NCBI RefSeq assembly: GCF_006716425.1 | Contig: NZ_VFOZ01000001.1 | Coordinates: 5,146,001 to 5,210,000 of the forward strand | DNA: 64,000 nt | Source: Actinoallomurus bryophytorum | GTDB lineage: Bacteria > Actinomycetota > Actinomycetes > Streptosporangiales > Streptosporangiaceae | Reading direction: 5' to 3' | In this document: positions 17,042 through 25,544 of the stretch, in pieces | Layout: each line of letters begins with the position of its first letter | Position numbering within the stretch: the first letter of the stretch is position 1 | The notes under the pieces: generated by a model | Database searches by the model: none | What the model saw: the letters and a program-made list of their open reading frames with translations, nothing else | What the model was told of the DNA's origin: nothing | Made by a program: the position numbers and the translations under genes

Positions 17042-17524
17042 CTAGCCGGCCGCGTGCTGTCGCAGGTAGCGGACCAGGCCGGTGACGTCGTCGGGCAGAA
17101 GCCGTCCGATCGCCCCGCTGGAGTACACGCTCACGATGATCCTGCCCTCGCCGTCGAGGACGAAGCCCGTCGACTGGACGTACTCCGGGTCCTCGTTGAC
17201 GAACGCGCCGGTCGCCGCCGCGAGCGCGTCCGCGTCCGCGCTGTGCCCAAGGGGGAACGTCAGGCCGTGCTTGTCCGCGAGGGCCCGCGTGGTGGCCTCG
17301 TTCTCGACGCTGAGGGCGACGACCTTGGTGTCGAGTTCGGCGAGCCCGTCCAGCCCGCGCTGGAAGGCGCGCAGTTGCGCGTTGCAGTACGGGCACCAGT
17401 GCCCGCGGTAGAACAGGACGACGCCGAAATGGCCGTGCAGCGCGTCGGGCAGGACGAGTGAACCGCCGCCGAGACGCGGGACGGTCAGCGACGGGAACCG
17501 GTCGCCGGGGTTAAGGAGCGGCAT
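17042..17524 (-). CDS. Peroxiredoxin-like (AhpC/TSA) thiol protein
   Basis: A 160-residue thioredoxin-fold protein. The peroxidatic Cys44 lies in YRGHWCPYCNAQL with a second Cys47, a CxxC pair typical of the peroxiredoxin-like branch often found in actinobacteria. Later elements include VVALSVENE and a STGFVLDGEGRII strand. It should reduce peroxides using thiols. ATG 17524 is preceded by AAGGACAG. It is followed at its 3' side by an SDR on the same strand and preceded by a terminator hairpin, so it starts its own transcript. Confidence 0.85.
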   Translation of the reverse strand: MPLLNPGDRFPSLTVPRLGGGSLVLPDALHGHFGVVLFYRGHWCPYCNAQLRAFQRGLDGLAELDTKVVALSVENEATTRALADKHGLTFPLGHSADADALAAATGAFVNEDPEYVQSTGFVLDGEGRIIVSVYSSGAIGRLLPDDVTGLVRYLRQHAAG

Positions 17525-17562
17525 GAGGCTGTCCTTGGTAGGAGTGGTCTGAGTCGTCAGCG

Positions 17563-17593
17563 GGTGGTGCCCGCGGGGCACGCGGGCACCACC
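17563..17593 (-). terminator. Hairpin terminator after the lactonase-like gene
   Basis: A 13-bp perfect stem (GGTGGTGCCCGCG / CGCGGGCACCACC) with a 5-base loop lies just after the stop at 17599 and before the peroxiredoxin start. Confidence 0.65.
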
Positions 17594-17598
17594 ACGGG

Positions 17599-18732
17599 TC
17601 AGGCGGCGGCGATGCCCTCTCCGCCGACGGCGCCCGGCACGGTCACCGAGCCGATCCGGGTGAGCGAGCCGTCGGCGCTCGTACGGAACTCGTCGACGAC
17701 GCCGTTCGCGCCGGTCTGGACGTAGAGGTCGCGTCCATCGGACGAGACGGCCGCGTCGACGGTGCCGGCGTCGGTGGCGGTCTCGCCGAGAGCCGTCAGC
17801 GAGCCGGTGCCACCGACCTTGTACCGCGACAGGTTGGCGCTTCCCGCGTTCGAGGCATAAACGTGGTCACCGTTCCGTACGACCCAGCAGGTCGCCGCCT
17901 GCCCGGTGGCGACCTCGTCGAGCCGGGTGAGCCTGCCGTCACGGGCGATGGCGAAGGTCGCGACGTCGTTCAGCCCGGACTCGGTCACGACGAGGTGACC
18001 CCGCGCGTCGAAGGTGAAGCCGAATGGCGCGGAACCCGCCTTCGTGTACACGACGGGCTTGGCCGCCGGGCCGAGCAGGCCGACGGAGAAGACCTCGACG
18101 CTGTCGGCGTTGCCCCGCGTGGTGACCACCAGCTTCGATCCGTCGGGGGTGAAGGCGACCTCGGCAGGGGTGCCGCCGTTCTCGGACAGGCCGAGGCCGC
18201 GCTTCCAGCCGGGTACCCGGACCAGACGGTCCCCGACGCGTGTGAAGCCCTGGATGGACCCGCCTTTCAGCCCGTTGAGGACGTACACGAGGCCGCCACG
18301 TGCGGCGATGCTGTTGGGGAAGCTTCCGCCGGTGGAGATGATCTGGGTGCGCTGGAGCCGGTCGCCGTGGACCGCGAACACGGTGATGGTGTCGCTGCCG
18401 GCGTTGACCGCGTACAGCAGGCCGCTGCTCCGGTCGTAGGCCAGGGAACCCTGCGAGGTGAGGTGGTCGACGACCGAACCCGCCGCCACCCCGCCGAGGC
18501 CCCCGGTGGGGTAGACGGCGGTACGCGTGAGGGTGCCGTCGGCGGCACGGTGGTAGGCGACGACGGTGTTGCCACTCGGATCGTCGGTCTGGACGAAGAC
18601 CGGGGCGGTCTGACCGGTGTTCGCGGCGGAGGCGGGCAGGGCGGCGGATGCGGCCGCCGCTGCTGCGGCGGCTCCGATGATCGCGATACGGGCGATGGTC
18701 TTCACGATGCTCCTTGCCGTTCGGTTGCTCAT
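17599..18732 (-). CDS. Secreted lactonase-like beta-propeller protein
   Basis: A 377-residue exported protein. The signal peptide (residues 1-36, very Ala-rich, ending ALPASAA) precedes repeated beta-propeller blades with SQGSLAYDRSSGLLYAVNAGS, PNSIAARGGLVYVLN, TPAEVAFTPDGSKLVVTTRG and GHLVVTESGLNDVATF. This is the YbhE/lactonase_2 seven-bladed fold; whether it has 6-phosphogluconolactonase activity is doubtful for a secreted protein. It is divergent from a sigma factor gene. CTTACGGA in the shared 152-bp gap also occurs upstream of the GT2 and oxidoreductase operons, so it may belong to that sigma regulon. Confidence 0.78.
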   Translation of the reverse strand: MSNRTARSIVKTIARIAIIGAAAAAAAASAALPASAANTGQTAPVFVQTDDPSGNTVVAYHRAADGTLTRTAVYPTGGLGGVAAGSVVDHLTSQGSLAYDRSSGLLYAVNAGSDTITVFAVHGDRLQRTQIISTGGSFPNSIAARGGLVYVLNGLKGGSIQGFTRVGDRLVRVPGWKRGLGLSENGGTPAEVAFTPDGSKLVVTTRGNADSVEVFSVGLLGPAAKPVVYTKAGSAPFGFTFDARGHLVVTESGLNDVATFAIARDGRLTRLDEVATGQAATCWVVRNGDHVYASNAGSANLSRYKVGGTGSLTALGETATDAGTVDAAVSSDGRDLYVQTGANGVVDEFRTSADGSLTRIGSVTVPGAVGGEGIAAA

Positions 18733-18884
18733 GGGGGAACGCGTTCAACGACTGTTGGCACCGGCGGTACAGGCGGGGCTTACGGAGAATCGCCCCGCGT
18801 ACGCACTTCGTAAGATCCACAGGGCGCCCGTCACCAGGGGACCTGTGCGGCTCGTACGGATCAGCGGCACCGTAGGCTCGACCC

Positions 18885-19562
18885 ATGTCGCCATCGGAGC
18901 CGGCCGGTAAGGCGGAACCTGATCTCGCGCACCGGCGCGTCGCGTACGGGGACTCCTTCGACTGGGTGAGTGCGCTGACCGGCTCGGGGCCGGCGCGTGA
19001 ACAGGCGGTCGCGAGCCTTCATGAGCTGCTGTTGCGGGTCGCGCGGGGTGAGGTGTCCCGGCGCCGGGCGGCCATCGGCGTCGAGGGGCCCGAACTCGAC
19101 GATCTCGCACACCAGGCCGCGGCGGACGCGGTGATCGCGATCATCGCGAAGATCGGCCGGTTCCGGGGGGAGAGCCGGTTCACGACGTGGGCCTACAAGT
19201 TCGTCGTGCTCGAGGTGGCCAACAAGATCGGACGCCATTTCTGGCAGCGGCGGACGTGGCCGTTGGAGCAGGAGGAGTGGGATCGGCTGCCCGACCGGTT
19301 CGGTGTCCGCCCTGCGGACCAGGCCGAGGGGCGTGATCTGGTCTCGGCGGTGCGCCGGGCGGTCGACGAAGAGTTGACCGAGCGTCAGCGCACGATCTTC
19401 GCGGCCCTCGTCCTGGGCGGCATGCCGGTGGACGCGCTCGCCATCGAGCTGGGCACCACGCGCAACGCTCTGTACAAGACTCTTTTCGACGCCCGGCGTA
19501 AGCTGCGCGCGAACTTGGTCGCCAATGGATATCTGACACGCGACGAGGTGGGGCGATCATGA
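18885..19562 (+). CDS. RNA polymerase sigma factor, ECF-like
   Basis: A 225-residue sigma-70-family factor. Region 2 reads ELDDLAHQAAADAVIAII, then RFRGESRFTTWAYKFVVLEV. Region 4 reads ELTERQRTIFAALVLGGMPV with the recognition helix AIELGTTRNALYKTLFDARR. A long N-terminal extension (about 60 residues) precedes region 2. No clear ribosome binding site lies before ATG 18885. Its stop overlaps the next gene in ATGA, and that gene encodes a short zinc-binding protein that is a probable anti-sigma factor. It is divergent from the lactonase-like gene. Confidence 0.85.
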   Translation: MSPSEPAGKAEPDLAHRRVAYGDSFDWVSALTGSGPAREQAVASLHELLLRVARGEVSRRRAAIGVEGPELDDLAHQAAADAVIAIIAKIGRFRGESRFTTWAYKFVVLEVANKIGRHFWQRRTWPLEQEEWDRLPDRFGVRPADQAEGRDLVSAVRRAVDEELTERQRTIFAALVLGGMPVDALAIELGTTRNALYKTLFDARRKLRANLVANGYLTRDEVGRS

Positions 19563-19771
19563 ACGGCCGGTCAGCTCTGGACCGCTTCCTGCGGACGGAC
19601 CCCCTCGACGTGGGCTGCGCCGAGACCTTCGACCTGCTCGACCTCTACGTGGAGGAACGGCTCGCAGGCGGCAGCCCCGAAGAACGATTCCCCGGTGTCG
19701 CCGCGCACCTGCGAGTCTGCGATCCCTGTCTGGACGACTACGAAGGCGTCCTCGCCGCCGCCGGAGCCTGA
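19559..19771 (+). CDS. Short zinc-finger anti-sigma-like protein
   Basis: A 70-residue protein with the pattern H-x3-C-x2-C (AAHLRVCDPCLDDYEGVL) near its C-terminus, and an acidic helix before it (CAETFDLLDLYVEERL). This resembles the ZAS domain of anti-sigma factors without a membrane anchor. It starts within the sigma gene stop (ATGA), so the two are coupled and probably made in equal amounts. It is expected to bind and inhibit the sigma factor; redox or metal sensing through the Cys pair is inference. Confidence 0.75.
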   Translation: MNGRSALDRFLRTDPLDVGCAETFDLLDLYVEERLAGGSPEERFPGVAAHLRVCDPCLDDYEGVLAAAGA

Positions 19772-19808
19772 CCGCGGCGGATCATAGGCAGCCCCGTCGC
19801 CGCGCGCG

Positions 19809-20417
19809 TCAGCGGGTCAGTTCCGCGAACGTTCGTGACGCGTCCGTCCAGATCTCCCGTACCCGCAGTTCGGCCGCGCGGGCGTACGCGTCGATCGCGT
19901 CGAGGCCGACGTAGGACCAGCGGAACCACTCGCTCACCCGCCCGCCGTCGCGCAGGCGCAGCAGTTCGGTGTGCGTCGAGTCGCCCAGCTCGACGATGGC
20001 ACGGCCGTCCACGTCCAGGAGGGTGGCGACGCGCGTCAGGAGGGCTTTCGGATCGCCGCCGATGCCGATGTTCCCGTCGGCCAGCAGTGCGGTCTGCCAG
20101 CGTCCGGCGCCCGGTACGCGGTCGAAAACGTCGCGCAGGAGCGCCAGCCCGCCGGCCGCGCGGGTCATCTCGACCGCGTACGGCGTGACGTCGATGCCCA
20201 GGGCGGGCAGGCCGCGCTCGGCGAGAGCGACGGTGAGCCGGCCCGGCCCCGAGCCGATGTCGAGCGTCGGCCCGGCGCAGCGGTCCAGCAGTGCGTCGTC
20301 GCCAGGCCGTCCGGCACACCAGTCGTCCACCGGCAGCCGTTCGGTCCGCCCGTCCGCGTGCTCGATCTCGGCCTGGCACCGGCCCGCGAGCGAACCCTCG
20401 TACAGCCCGCCCATCAT
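19809..20417 (-). CDS. Class I SAM-dependent methyltransferase
   Basis: A 202-residue Rossmann-fold methyltransferase. The SAM motif I is LDIGSGPGRLTVALAERG, followed by the acidic loop LGIDV; a later motif is ALLADGNIGIGGDPKALL. The substrate is unknown. ATG 20417 overlaps the upstream DUF2064 gene, completing a three-gene overlapping operon with the GT2 gene. Adjacent Met codons leave the start ambiguous by one residue. The combination with GT2 and DUF2064 proteins recurs in actinobacteria and suggests modification of a small glycosylated or lipid molecule, but no product is established from sequence. Confidence 0.85.
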   Translation of the reverse strand: MMGGLYEGSLAGRCQAEIEHADGRTERLPVDDWCAGRPGDDALLDRCAGPTLDIGSGPGRLTVALAERGLPALGIDVTPYAVEMTRAAGGLALLRDVFDRVPGAGRWQTALLADGNIGIGGDPKALLTRVATLLDVDGRAIVELGDSTHTELLRLRDGGRVSEWFRWSYVGLDAIDAYARAAELRVREIWTDASRTFAELTR

Positions 20418-21019
20418 GGCGCGTTCACCGCCGCGGCGAACCGGGTGCCGGGTGCCTGCGCCGCGACACGTACGGCGTCGGCGGCCGTGTCGACGTCGAC
20501 CAGGGTCTCCAGCATCGCGACACGGAGCCCGTCGAGACGGCGAAGCTGGCACGCGCCGGTGTCCGGCCGTGACATCGGCACGCCGAGCAGCATGCTCGGG
20601 TCCGGCGCGCGCAGGCCGAGCAGCCAGAACCCGCCGTCGGCCGCCGGTCCGAAGACCGCGTCGCAGTCCTCCAGCCGCCGGGCGGCGTCCGTGAGCATCG
20701 CCGGGGTGATCTGCGGGGTGTCCATGCCGACGAGCACGGCGGGTCCGCCGGCGGCGGCGAACGCGTTCGCGAGCCGCTCGTCGAGCCCGTCCCCTCGCTG
20801 CGGCACCACCTCGAAGCAGGGCGGCAGCCAAGGTCCGGGGTTTCCGGCAAGGGCGAGAATCCGGCGGCGCGCGGGCGTACGTGCGACGGTCTCGAGCGTG
20901 TCGGCCAGCGCGGAGGCGGCGATCGTGGCGGCCTGTGCCGGCGTGTACGGAGGAGTGAGCCGGGTCTTGACCCGGCCGGGGACCGGCTCCTTGGCGATGA
21001 CGAGCAACGTGGCGTTCAT
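20414..21019 (-). CDS. DUF2064 / TIGR04282-type glycosyltransferase-like protein
   Basis: A 201-residue GT-A-fold protein. It begins with LLVIAKEPVPGRVKTRL, the defining motif of DUF2064. It also contains VGMDTPQI in the position of the nucleotide-sugar metal-binding motif, and FGPAADGGFWLLGL. The family is annotated as an arsenosugar-type or general glycosyltransferase/nucleotidyltransferase; substrates are uncertain. It overlaps the GT2 gene upstream and the methyltransferase downstream by four bases each. Confidence 0.85.
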   Translation of the reverse strand: MNATLLVIAKEPVPGRVKTRLTPPYTPAQAATIAASALADTLETVARTPARRRILALAGNPGPWLPPCFEVVPQRGDGLDERLANAFAAAGGPAVLVGMDTPQITPAMLTDAARRLEDCDAVFGPAADGGFWLLGLRAPDPSMLLGVPMSRPDTGACQLRRLDGLRVAMLETLVDVDTAADAVRVAAQAPGTRFAAAVNAP

Positions 21020-21645
21020 CGGACGGTCTCGAGCACCCGGCGCATGTCGCGTACGGCCTGGAACGTCCCGCGGACCGTCCCGGTGACCTTGGACCGGCCC
21101 GTACGCGGGTGGTAGGCGACGTCGGTCTCGGCGACCCGCCAGCCGCGCCCTACGGCGCGGACCACCATCTCGAGCGGGTAGCCCGAGCGGCGGTCGGCCA
21201 GGCCGAGATCGAGCAACGGCTCGCGGCGCGCGGCGCGCATCGGCCCGATGTCGCGGAGCCCGACCCGCCGGGCCACGAGCGCGTTGCCGAGGCGGGCGTG
21301 CGGCGGCCATGCGCCACGCTTCACCGGACGGCGGCGGCCGAGCGCGAGGTCGGCATCGCGGAGCAGGGCAAGCACTTCGGGCAGCTCGGCGGGGTCGAGA
21401 GACGCGTCGGCGTCCATGAAGCAGACGACGTCGCTCGTGGCGGCGAGCAGCCCGGCATGGCAGGCCGCACCGAACCCGCGCCGGGGTTCGTGCACGACCT
21501 GGGCTCCGTGCGCGGCGGCGACGTCCGCCGACCCGTCAGTGGAGCCGTTGTCGACCACGATCGCGCGGTAGCCATCCGGCATGCGGCCCAGCACCCAGGG
21601 CAGGGCGGCGGCTTCGTCGAGACAGGGCAGTACGACATCGATCAT
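21016..21645 (-). CDS. Family 2 glycosyltransferase
   Basis: A 209-residue GT2 enzyme. It starts with the nucleotide-sugar binding strand MIDVVLPCLDEAAALPWVL, then VVDNGSTDGSADVAA and the metal-binding FMDADASLDP, followed by GRRRP and a basic, amphipathic C-terminus (HPRTGRSKVTGTVRGTFQAV). This resembles dolichyl-phosphate-glucose/mannose synthases that transfer sugar to a polyprenyl carrier. ATG 21645 gives the canonical N-terminus; the longer frame adds no GT2 features. It is the first gene of the overlapping trio and is divergent from a molybdopterin oxidoreductase. Confidence 0.87.
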   Translation of the reverse strand: MIDVVLPCLDEAAALPWVLGRMPDGYRAIVVDNGSTDGSADVAAAHGAQVVHEPRRGFGAACHAGLLAATSDVVCFMDADASLDPAELPEVLALLRDADLALGRRRPVKRGAWPPHARLGNALVARRVGLRDIGPMRAARREPLLDLGLADRRSGYPLEMVVRAVGRGWRVAETDVAYHPRTGRSKVTGTVRGTFQAVRDMRRVLETVR

Positions 21646-21681
21646 GCGGCGGACGCTATGCCCCTGCGGCGCCCGGTGACC

Positions 21682-21817
21682 CTTACGGAGTGATGACGGC
21701 GCTTTACTTTCCGTCATCATGATGGCAGCGGGAGTGACGCTTGGCAGTTCACCTCCCGTGCCCTTACGAACCGGTGACGGCGGCCAGGTCTCGCAGGCCT
21801 GACGAACCCCTTACGGA
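21682..21817. promoter_or_regulatory. Repeated CTTACGGA promoter-like motifs
   Basis: CTTACGGA occurs at 21682-21689 and 21810-21817, with CTTACGAA at 21763-21770, in the 292-bp gap between divergent operons. CTTACGGA is also at 18779-18786, upstream of the lactonase-like gene. A shared -10-like element of the nearby sigma factor would explain the pattern. On the minus strand the motif reads CGTAAGG next to CCGTCA-like elements. Confidence 0.4.
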
Positions 21818-21937
21818 TCGTCCCGGGGGGACCCTCGGTGAGCGTGACGACACCTACGGTGAGTCGTATGACCACAGACCACCAGGTGAGCGCGGCGGTC
21901 GCGACCTCACCGCCGCGTTGATCGGCGGCGACCGACG

Positions 21938-23254
21938 ATGCCCTCTACGCACAAGACCGAGTACGGCTACCCGGCGAAACTGTGGCGCGCCCTGGAACGG
22001 CGCCGTCCACCCGGACTCGACAGAATCCAGGCCTGGCGGAGCCCGCTGCGCGGACCGTGGCTGACCTCGGTGCTGGGCCTGGTCCTGCTGGTGGCGCTGC
22101 CCGTGGTGATCATCACTGGGCTGTTGTCGTACGCCGCGTACGCGCCGAGGTTCGGTCAGGCGTTCCCGGCTCACGTCGGCTGGCTGCGGCTGCCGTTCTT
22201 CGACTGGCCGACCCGTCCGGTCTGGCTGTACCGGCTCAACCAAGGGGCGCACGTCACGCTGGGGCTGGTCCTGGTGCCGATCGTTTTGGCGAAGCTGTGG
22301 TCGGTGGTGCCGAAGCTGTTCGCGTGGCCGCCGGCGCGTTCACTCGCCCAGGTCATCGAACGGCTGTCGCTGTTGTTGCTGGTCGGCGGCATCCTGTTCG
22401 AGATCGCCACCGGCGTGCTCAACATCCAGTACGACTACCTGTTCGGGTTCAACTTCTACACCGCCCACTTCTACGGCGCGTGGGTGTTCCTCGCCGCGTT
22501 CGCCGTGCACGCCACGATCAAGTTTCCGCACCTGGTGCGCGCGCTGCGGTCCCGTTCGTTCCGCGAGGAGATGCGGACCTCCCGCGCCGACACGCGACCC
22601 GAACCCCTCGATGACGAAGGGCTGGTCGCCGCCGACCCCGCCCCTGCGACGATCAGCCGGCGCGGCGTCCTGACCGTCGTGGGCGGCGGCAGCGTTCTCG
22701 TCGCCGTCCTGACCGTCGGGCAGAGCCTCGGCGGAGCCGCTCGCCGGGTGGCGCTGCTGGCGCCGCGCGGCGGTTACCGGGAGACGGCGGCCGACTTCCC
22801 GGTCAACCGCACCGCGGCCTCGGCGTCGATCAGGCCTGCCGACGTCGGCGAGGGCTGGCGGCTGGTGCTGGTCGCGGGCGCGCGCGTGATCCAGCTCGAC
22901 CGGGCACGGCTGCTGGCCATGCCCCAGCACACGGCCCGGCTGCCGATCGCCTGCGTCGAAGGCTGGTCGACCGTACAGACCTGGAGCGGCGTACGGCTGC
23001 GTGACCTCGCCGCACTCGCCGGCGTGCCACGCCCGGCCTCGGCGCACGTACGGTCGCTCGAACGTGGCGGGACCTTCAGCCAGGCCGTGCTGCAGGCCAA
23101 CCAGGTCACCGACCCCGACGCGCTCCTGGCCCTGCGGGTGAACGGCGCCGACCTGCCCGCCGACCACGGTTACCCCGCGCGCGTCATCGTCCCCGCGCTG
23201 CCGGGTGTGCACAACACCAAGTGGGTGCGGTCCATCGAGTTCCGGAGCGGCTGA
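21938..23254 (+). CDS. Molybdopterin oxidoreductase with N-terminal membrane domain
   Basis: A 438-residue fusion. The N-terminal 200 residues form about four membrane helices with several His (HVGW, GAHVTLG, TAHFYGAW, FAVHATIKF), like a diheme cytochrome b561-type domain. A twin-arginine segment (ISRRGVLTVVGGGS) leads into a sulfite-oxidase-like molybdopterin domain. The probable Mo-ligating Cys339 lies in LPIACVEGWST, and a later HGYPARVIVPALPG matches the SuOx cofactor site. The protein probably passes electrons from an extracytoplasmic oxidation into the membrane. The next gene starts 1 bp after its stop. It is divergent from the GT2 operon, with shared CTTACGGA motifs. Confidence 0.85.
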   Translation: MPSTHKTEYGYPAKLWRALERRRPPGLDRIQAWRSPLRGPWLTSVLGLVLLVALPVVIITGLLSYAAYAPRFGQAFPAHVGWLRLPFFDWPTRPVWLYRLNQGAHVTLGLVLVPIVLAKLWSVVPKLFAWPPARSLAQVIERLSLLLLVGGILFEIATGVLNIQYDYLFGFNFYTAHFYGAWVFLAAFAVHATIKFPHLVRALRSRSFREEMRTSRADTRPEPLDDEGLVAADPAPATISRRGVLTVVGGGSVLVAVLTVGQSLGGAARRVALLAPRGGYRETAADFPVNRTAASASIRPADVGEGWRLVLVAGARVIQLDRARLLAMPQHTARLPIACVEGWSTVQTWSGVRLRDLAALAGVPRPASAHVRSLERGGTFSQAVLQANQVTDPDALLALRVNGADLPADHGYPARVIVPALPGVHNTKWVRSIEFRSG

Positions 23255-23255
23255 C

Positions 23256-25145
23256 ATGCGCGACACGCTGAAGAGCGTCAAGGACTTTTACGGCGCCAAC
23301 CCGTTGCACCTGCTCGCCCTGATCGGATGCTTCGCCCTGGCGGGCTACGCGGCGTCGCGGACCCTCGCGAACCCGGCCTGGCCGGTGATGCTCGCCTGGT
23401 TCGCCGGCGCCGTCATCGGTCACGACCTGGTCGTCTTTCCGCTGTACGCGCTGGCCGACCGTTCGCTCACCCGGGCACTGCCGAAGCTGTGGCCTCGCCG
23501 CGGGGCCGCCGCACCGCCGCTCGTGCCGGCGGTGAACCACATCCGCGTGCCGGCTCTGGGTGCCGGGCTGCTGTTCCTGCTCTTCTTTCCCGGCATCATC
23601 CGGCAGGGCCGGCAGACCTACATGGCCGCCACCGGGCACTCACAGCAGCCCTATCTCGGCCGCTGGCTGGTCCTGGTCGCCGCGATGTTCGCCGTGAGCG
23701 CCGTCGTCTACGCCGTACGGATCGGCCGTGCCCGGTACCGCGCGGTGACCCGCGAAAGGGTGACCCCCACTACGCGGCCCCATGCTCCGAAGAGCGCGCG
23801 CCCCGCACCGGCCACCCGTGCGCGGGGATGGTACGCGGTCGCGGCGTGGGCGCTGCTGATCGCCGGAGTCTTCACCTGGGGGTACGTCCTGCGGCGGTCC
23901 GGGCACTCACCAGAGGACGCGCTGCCGCCGCTGCACGCGACGGCACGGCTGCTGACCTGGCAGCTCCTGCCGGCCGTCGGCGCCGCCCTGCTGATCATCG
24001 TCGTCGCCCCCGTGCTCACCCGCCGTCTGCGATGGACGCTGCTGGTCCCGGTGGGATGGGTCGCGGCGGCCGGGTGGGCGTCGGCGCTGGCCGTCTCCGA
24101 AGGCACGGCGGGACTCGTCGGCCCGATCACCACCCCAGGTGAGTACTTCGGCGGCCTGGCCGCGATGGGTGATCATCCGCTGCGGTGGCTCGCCACCTTC
24201 ACCGAGAAGGCCCAGCAGTACCCGATCCACGTCAAGGGACACCCGCCCGGCCCGATGCTGATCCTCTGGGGACTGGACGCGGTCGGTCTCCACGGACCAG
24301 GCTGGGCCGCCGCCCTGATCATCGCGGTCGGCAGCTCGGCGTCCGTGGCCATCGCCATCACCGTACGGACCCTGGCCGGCGAGGAGCTCGCCCGCCGGAC
24401 GCTGCCGTTCCTCGTCCTCACGCCGATGGCCCTGTGGATCGCGACCACCATGGACGCCCTGTTCCTGGGAGTCGGAGCCTGGGCGACCGCGCTGCTCGCG
24501 CTGGCCGCCACCGCACCGGACCATCGGCGGGGGAAGGGCCTCGCCCGCGCCGTCGCGGCCGGGTCGCTGTTCGGCGTACTTCCCTACCTGAGCTACGGGT
24601 TGCTCCCGCTGTTCGCGGTGCCGCTGGCCGTCCTGATCGTGGCCCGGCCGCGATGGCGGGTGGTGGCCGCGGCGCTCGCCGCGATGCTCGTCGTGCCGGC
24701 GGCATTCACCCTCGCGGGCTTCTGGTGGCCCGACGGAGTGGCCGCCACCCACCAGGCCTACCTGACCACCGGCGGGTCGAGCCGCCGCCCGTACCTGTTC
24801 TTCCTCATCGGCGACTTCGCCGTGCTCGGCCTGCTCACGGGCCCGGCCGTGGCCTACAGCGTCCCGGCGCTTGCCGGTGCGCTACGCCGCGGCATCGGCC
24901 GTGCCCTCCCCGAGACCGAGCGCGCCCACGCGGTCATCGCCCTGCTCGCCGCCGCCGCACTGGCCGGCACGATCGCGCTCGACCTGGCCGGCCTCACCCG
25001 GGGCGAGGTAGAGCGGATCTGGGTGCCGTACGCGGCCTGGCTGACCGTCGCCACCGCACTACGGCCGGCACCCGGCCGTCGATGGCTCGCCGCCCAGGCG
25101 GTGACCGCCATCGTCGTACAGGCCGTCGTCCACTCACCCTGGTGA
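23256..25145 (+). CDS. Large polytopic membrane protein, possibly two fused domains
   Basis: A 629-residue multi-helix membrane protein. The first 170 residues contain about five helices (LALIGCFALAGYAASR, VMLAWFAGAVIGHDLVVFPL and others). A hydrophilic linker rich in Pro, Thr and Arg follows (about residues 168-195). The C-terminal 430 residues hold about ten helices and loops with HVKGHPPGPM and WWPDGV. The second part resembles integral-membrane GT-C-like glycosyltransferases, but no catalytic motif is certain. It starts 1 bp after the oxidoreductase stop, so it is in the same operon. The linker suggests a fusion of two genes that may be separate in relatives. Confidence 0.7.
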   Translation: MRDTLKSVKDFYGANPLHLLALIGCFALAGYAASRTLANPAWPVMLAWFAGAVIGHDLVVFPLYALADRSLTRALPKLWPRRGAAAPPLVPAVNHIRVPALGAGLLFLLFFPGIIRQGRQTYMAATGHSQQPYLGRWLVLVAAMFAVSAVVYAVRIGRARYRAVTRERVTPTTRPHAPKSARPAPATRARGWYAVAAWALLIAGVFTWGYVLRRSGHSPEDALPPLHATARLLTWQLLPAVGAALLIIVVAPVLTRRLRWTLLVPVGWVAAAGWASALAVSEGTAGLVGPITTPGEYFGGLAAMGDHPLRWLATFTEKAQQYPIHVKGHPPGPMLILWGLDAVGLHGPGWAAALIIAVGSSASVAIAITVRTLAGEELARRTLPFLVLTPMALWIATTMDALFLGVGAWATALLALAATAPDHRRGKGLARAVAAGSLFGVLPYLSYGLLPLFAVPLAVLIVARPRWRVVAAALAAMLVVPAAFTLAGFWWPDGVAATHQAYLTTGGSSRRPYLFFLIGDFAVLGLLTGPAVAYSVPALAGALRRGIGRALPETERAHAVIALLAAAALAGTIALDLAGLTRGEVERIWVPYAAWLTVATALRPAPGRRWLAAQAVTAIVVQAVVHSPW

Positions 25146-25544
25146 GCCGGTACGGGCCCGGCTTGCGCGGATCCCTGATCGTCAGGTGGGGCGGCCCGCA
25201 GTGTCAGATGTCTTGGTCACGCACGGAAGCGGCGTGAGTAGGAAGCCTCCTGATTGAGTCATTTGCCGGATTCACTTCTGTGGCGTCCTGCGGAATGTTG
25301 GGTCACTGATGCCTGACCCGTTCCGCCGGGAGCGGGAGGCGTCGTGATCAGAGGGGGCAGGCAGATGCGCATACGCACGGGTGCCGTAAGCGCCGTGATC
25401 GCCGTCCTGGCGGATCGCCTGAGCCGGCGCCGAGTGACCACTTCCTCAGGGTGACTCGCATCTTGGGATCTTAGGCGTCTGTACAAAGACAATCTTTTTC
25501 CTGCCGTGCGGTGAGCGGCGGGTCAATGGAGGAGGAATTCGATC
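25146..25544. other. Gap with a relic of a signal-peptide gene
   Basis: No intact gene is seen. An ATG at 25365 after AGAGGGGGCAGG starts MRIRTGAVSAVIAVLA, which resembles the signal peptide start (MRIRT) of the gene at 25973, but the frame ends after 29 codons in an unrelated tail. This looks like the remains of a small secreted-protein gene. GGAGGAGGA at 25528-25536 serves the next gene. Confidence 0.4.
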
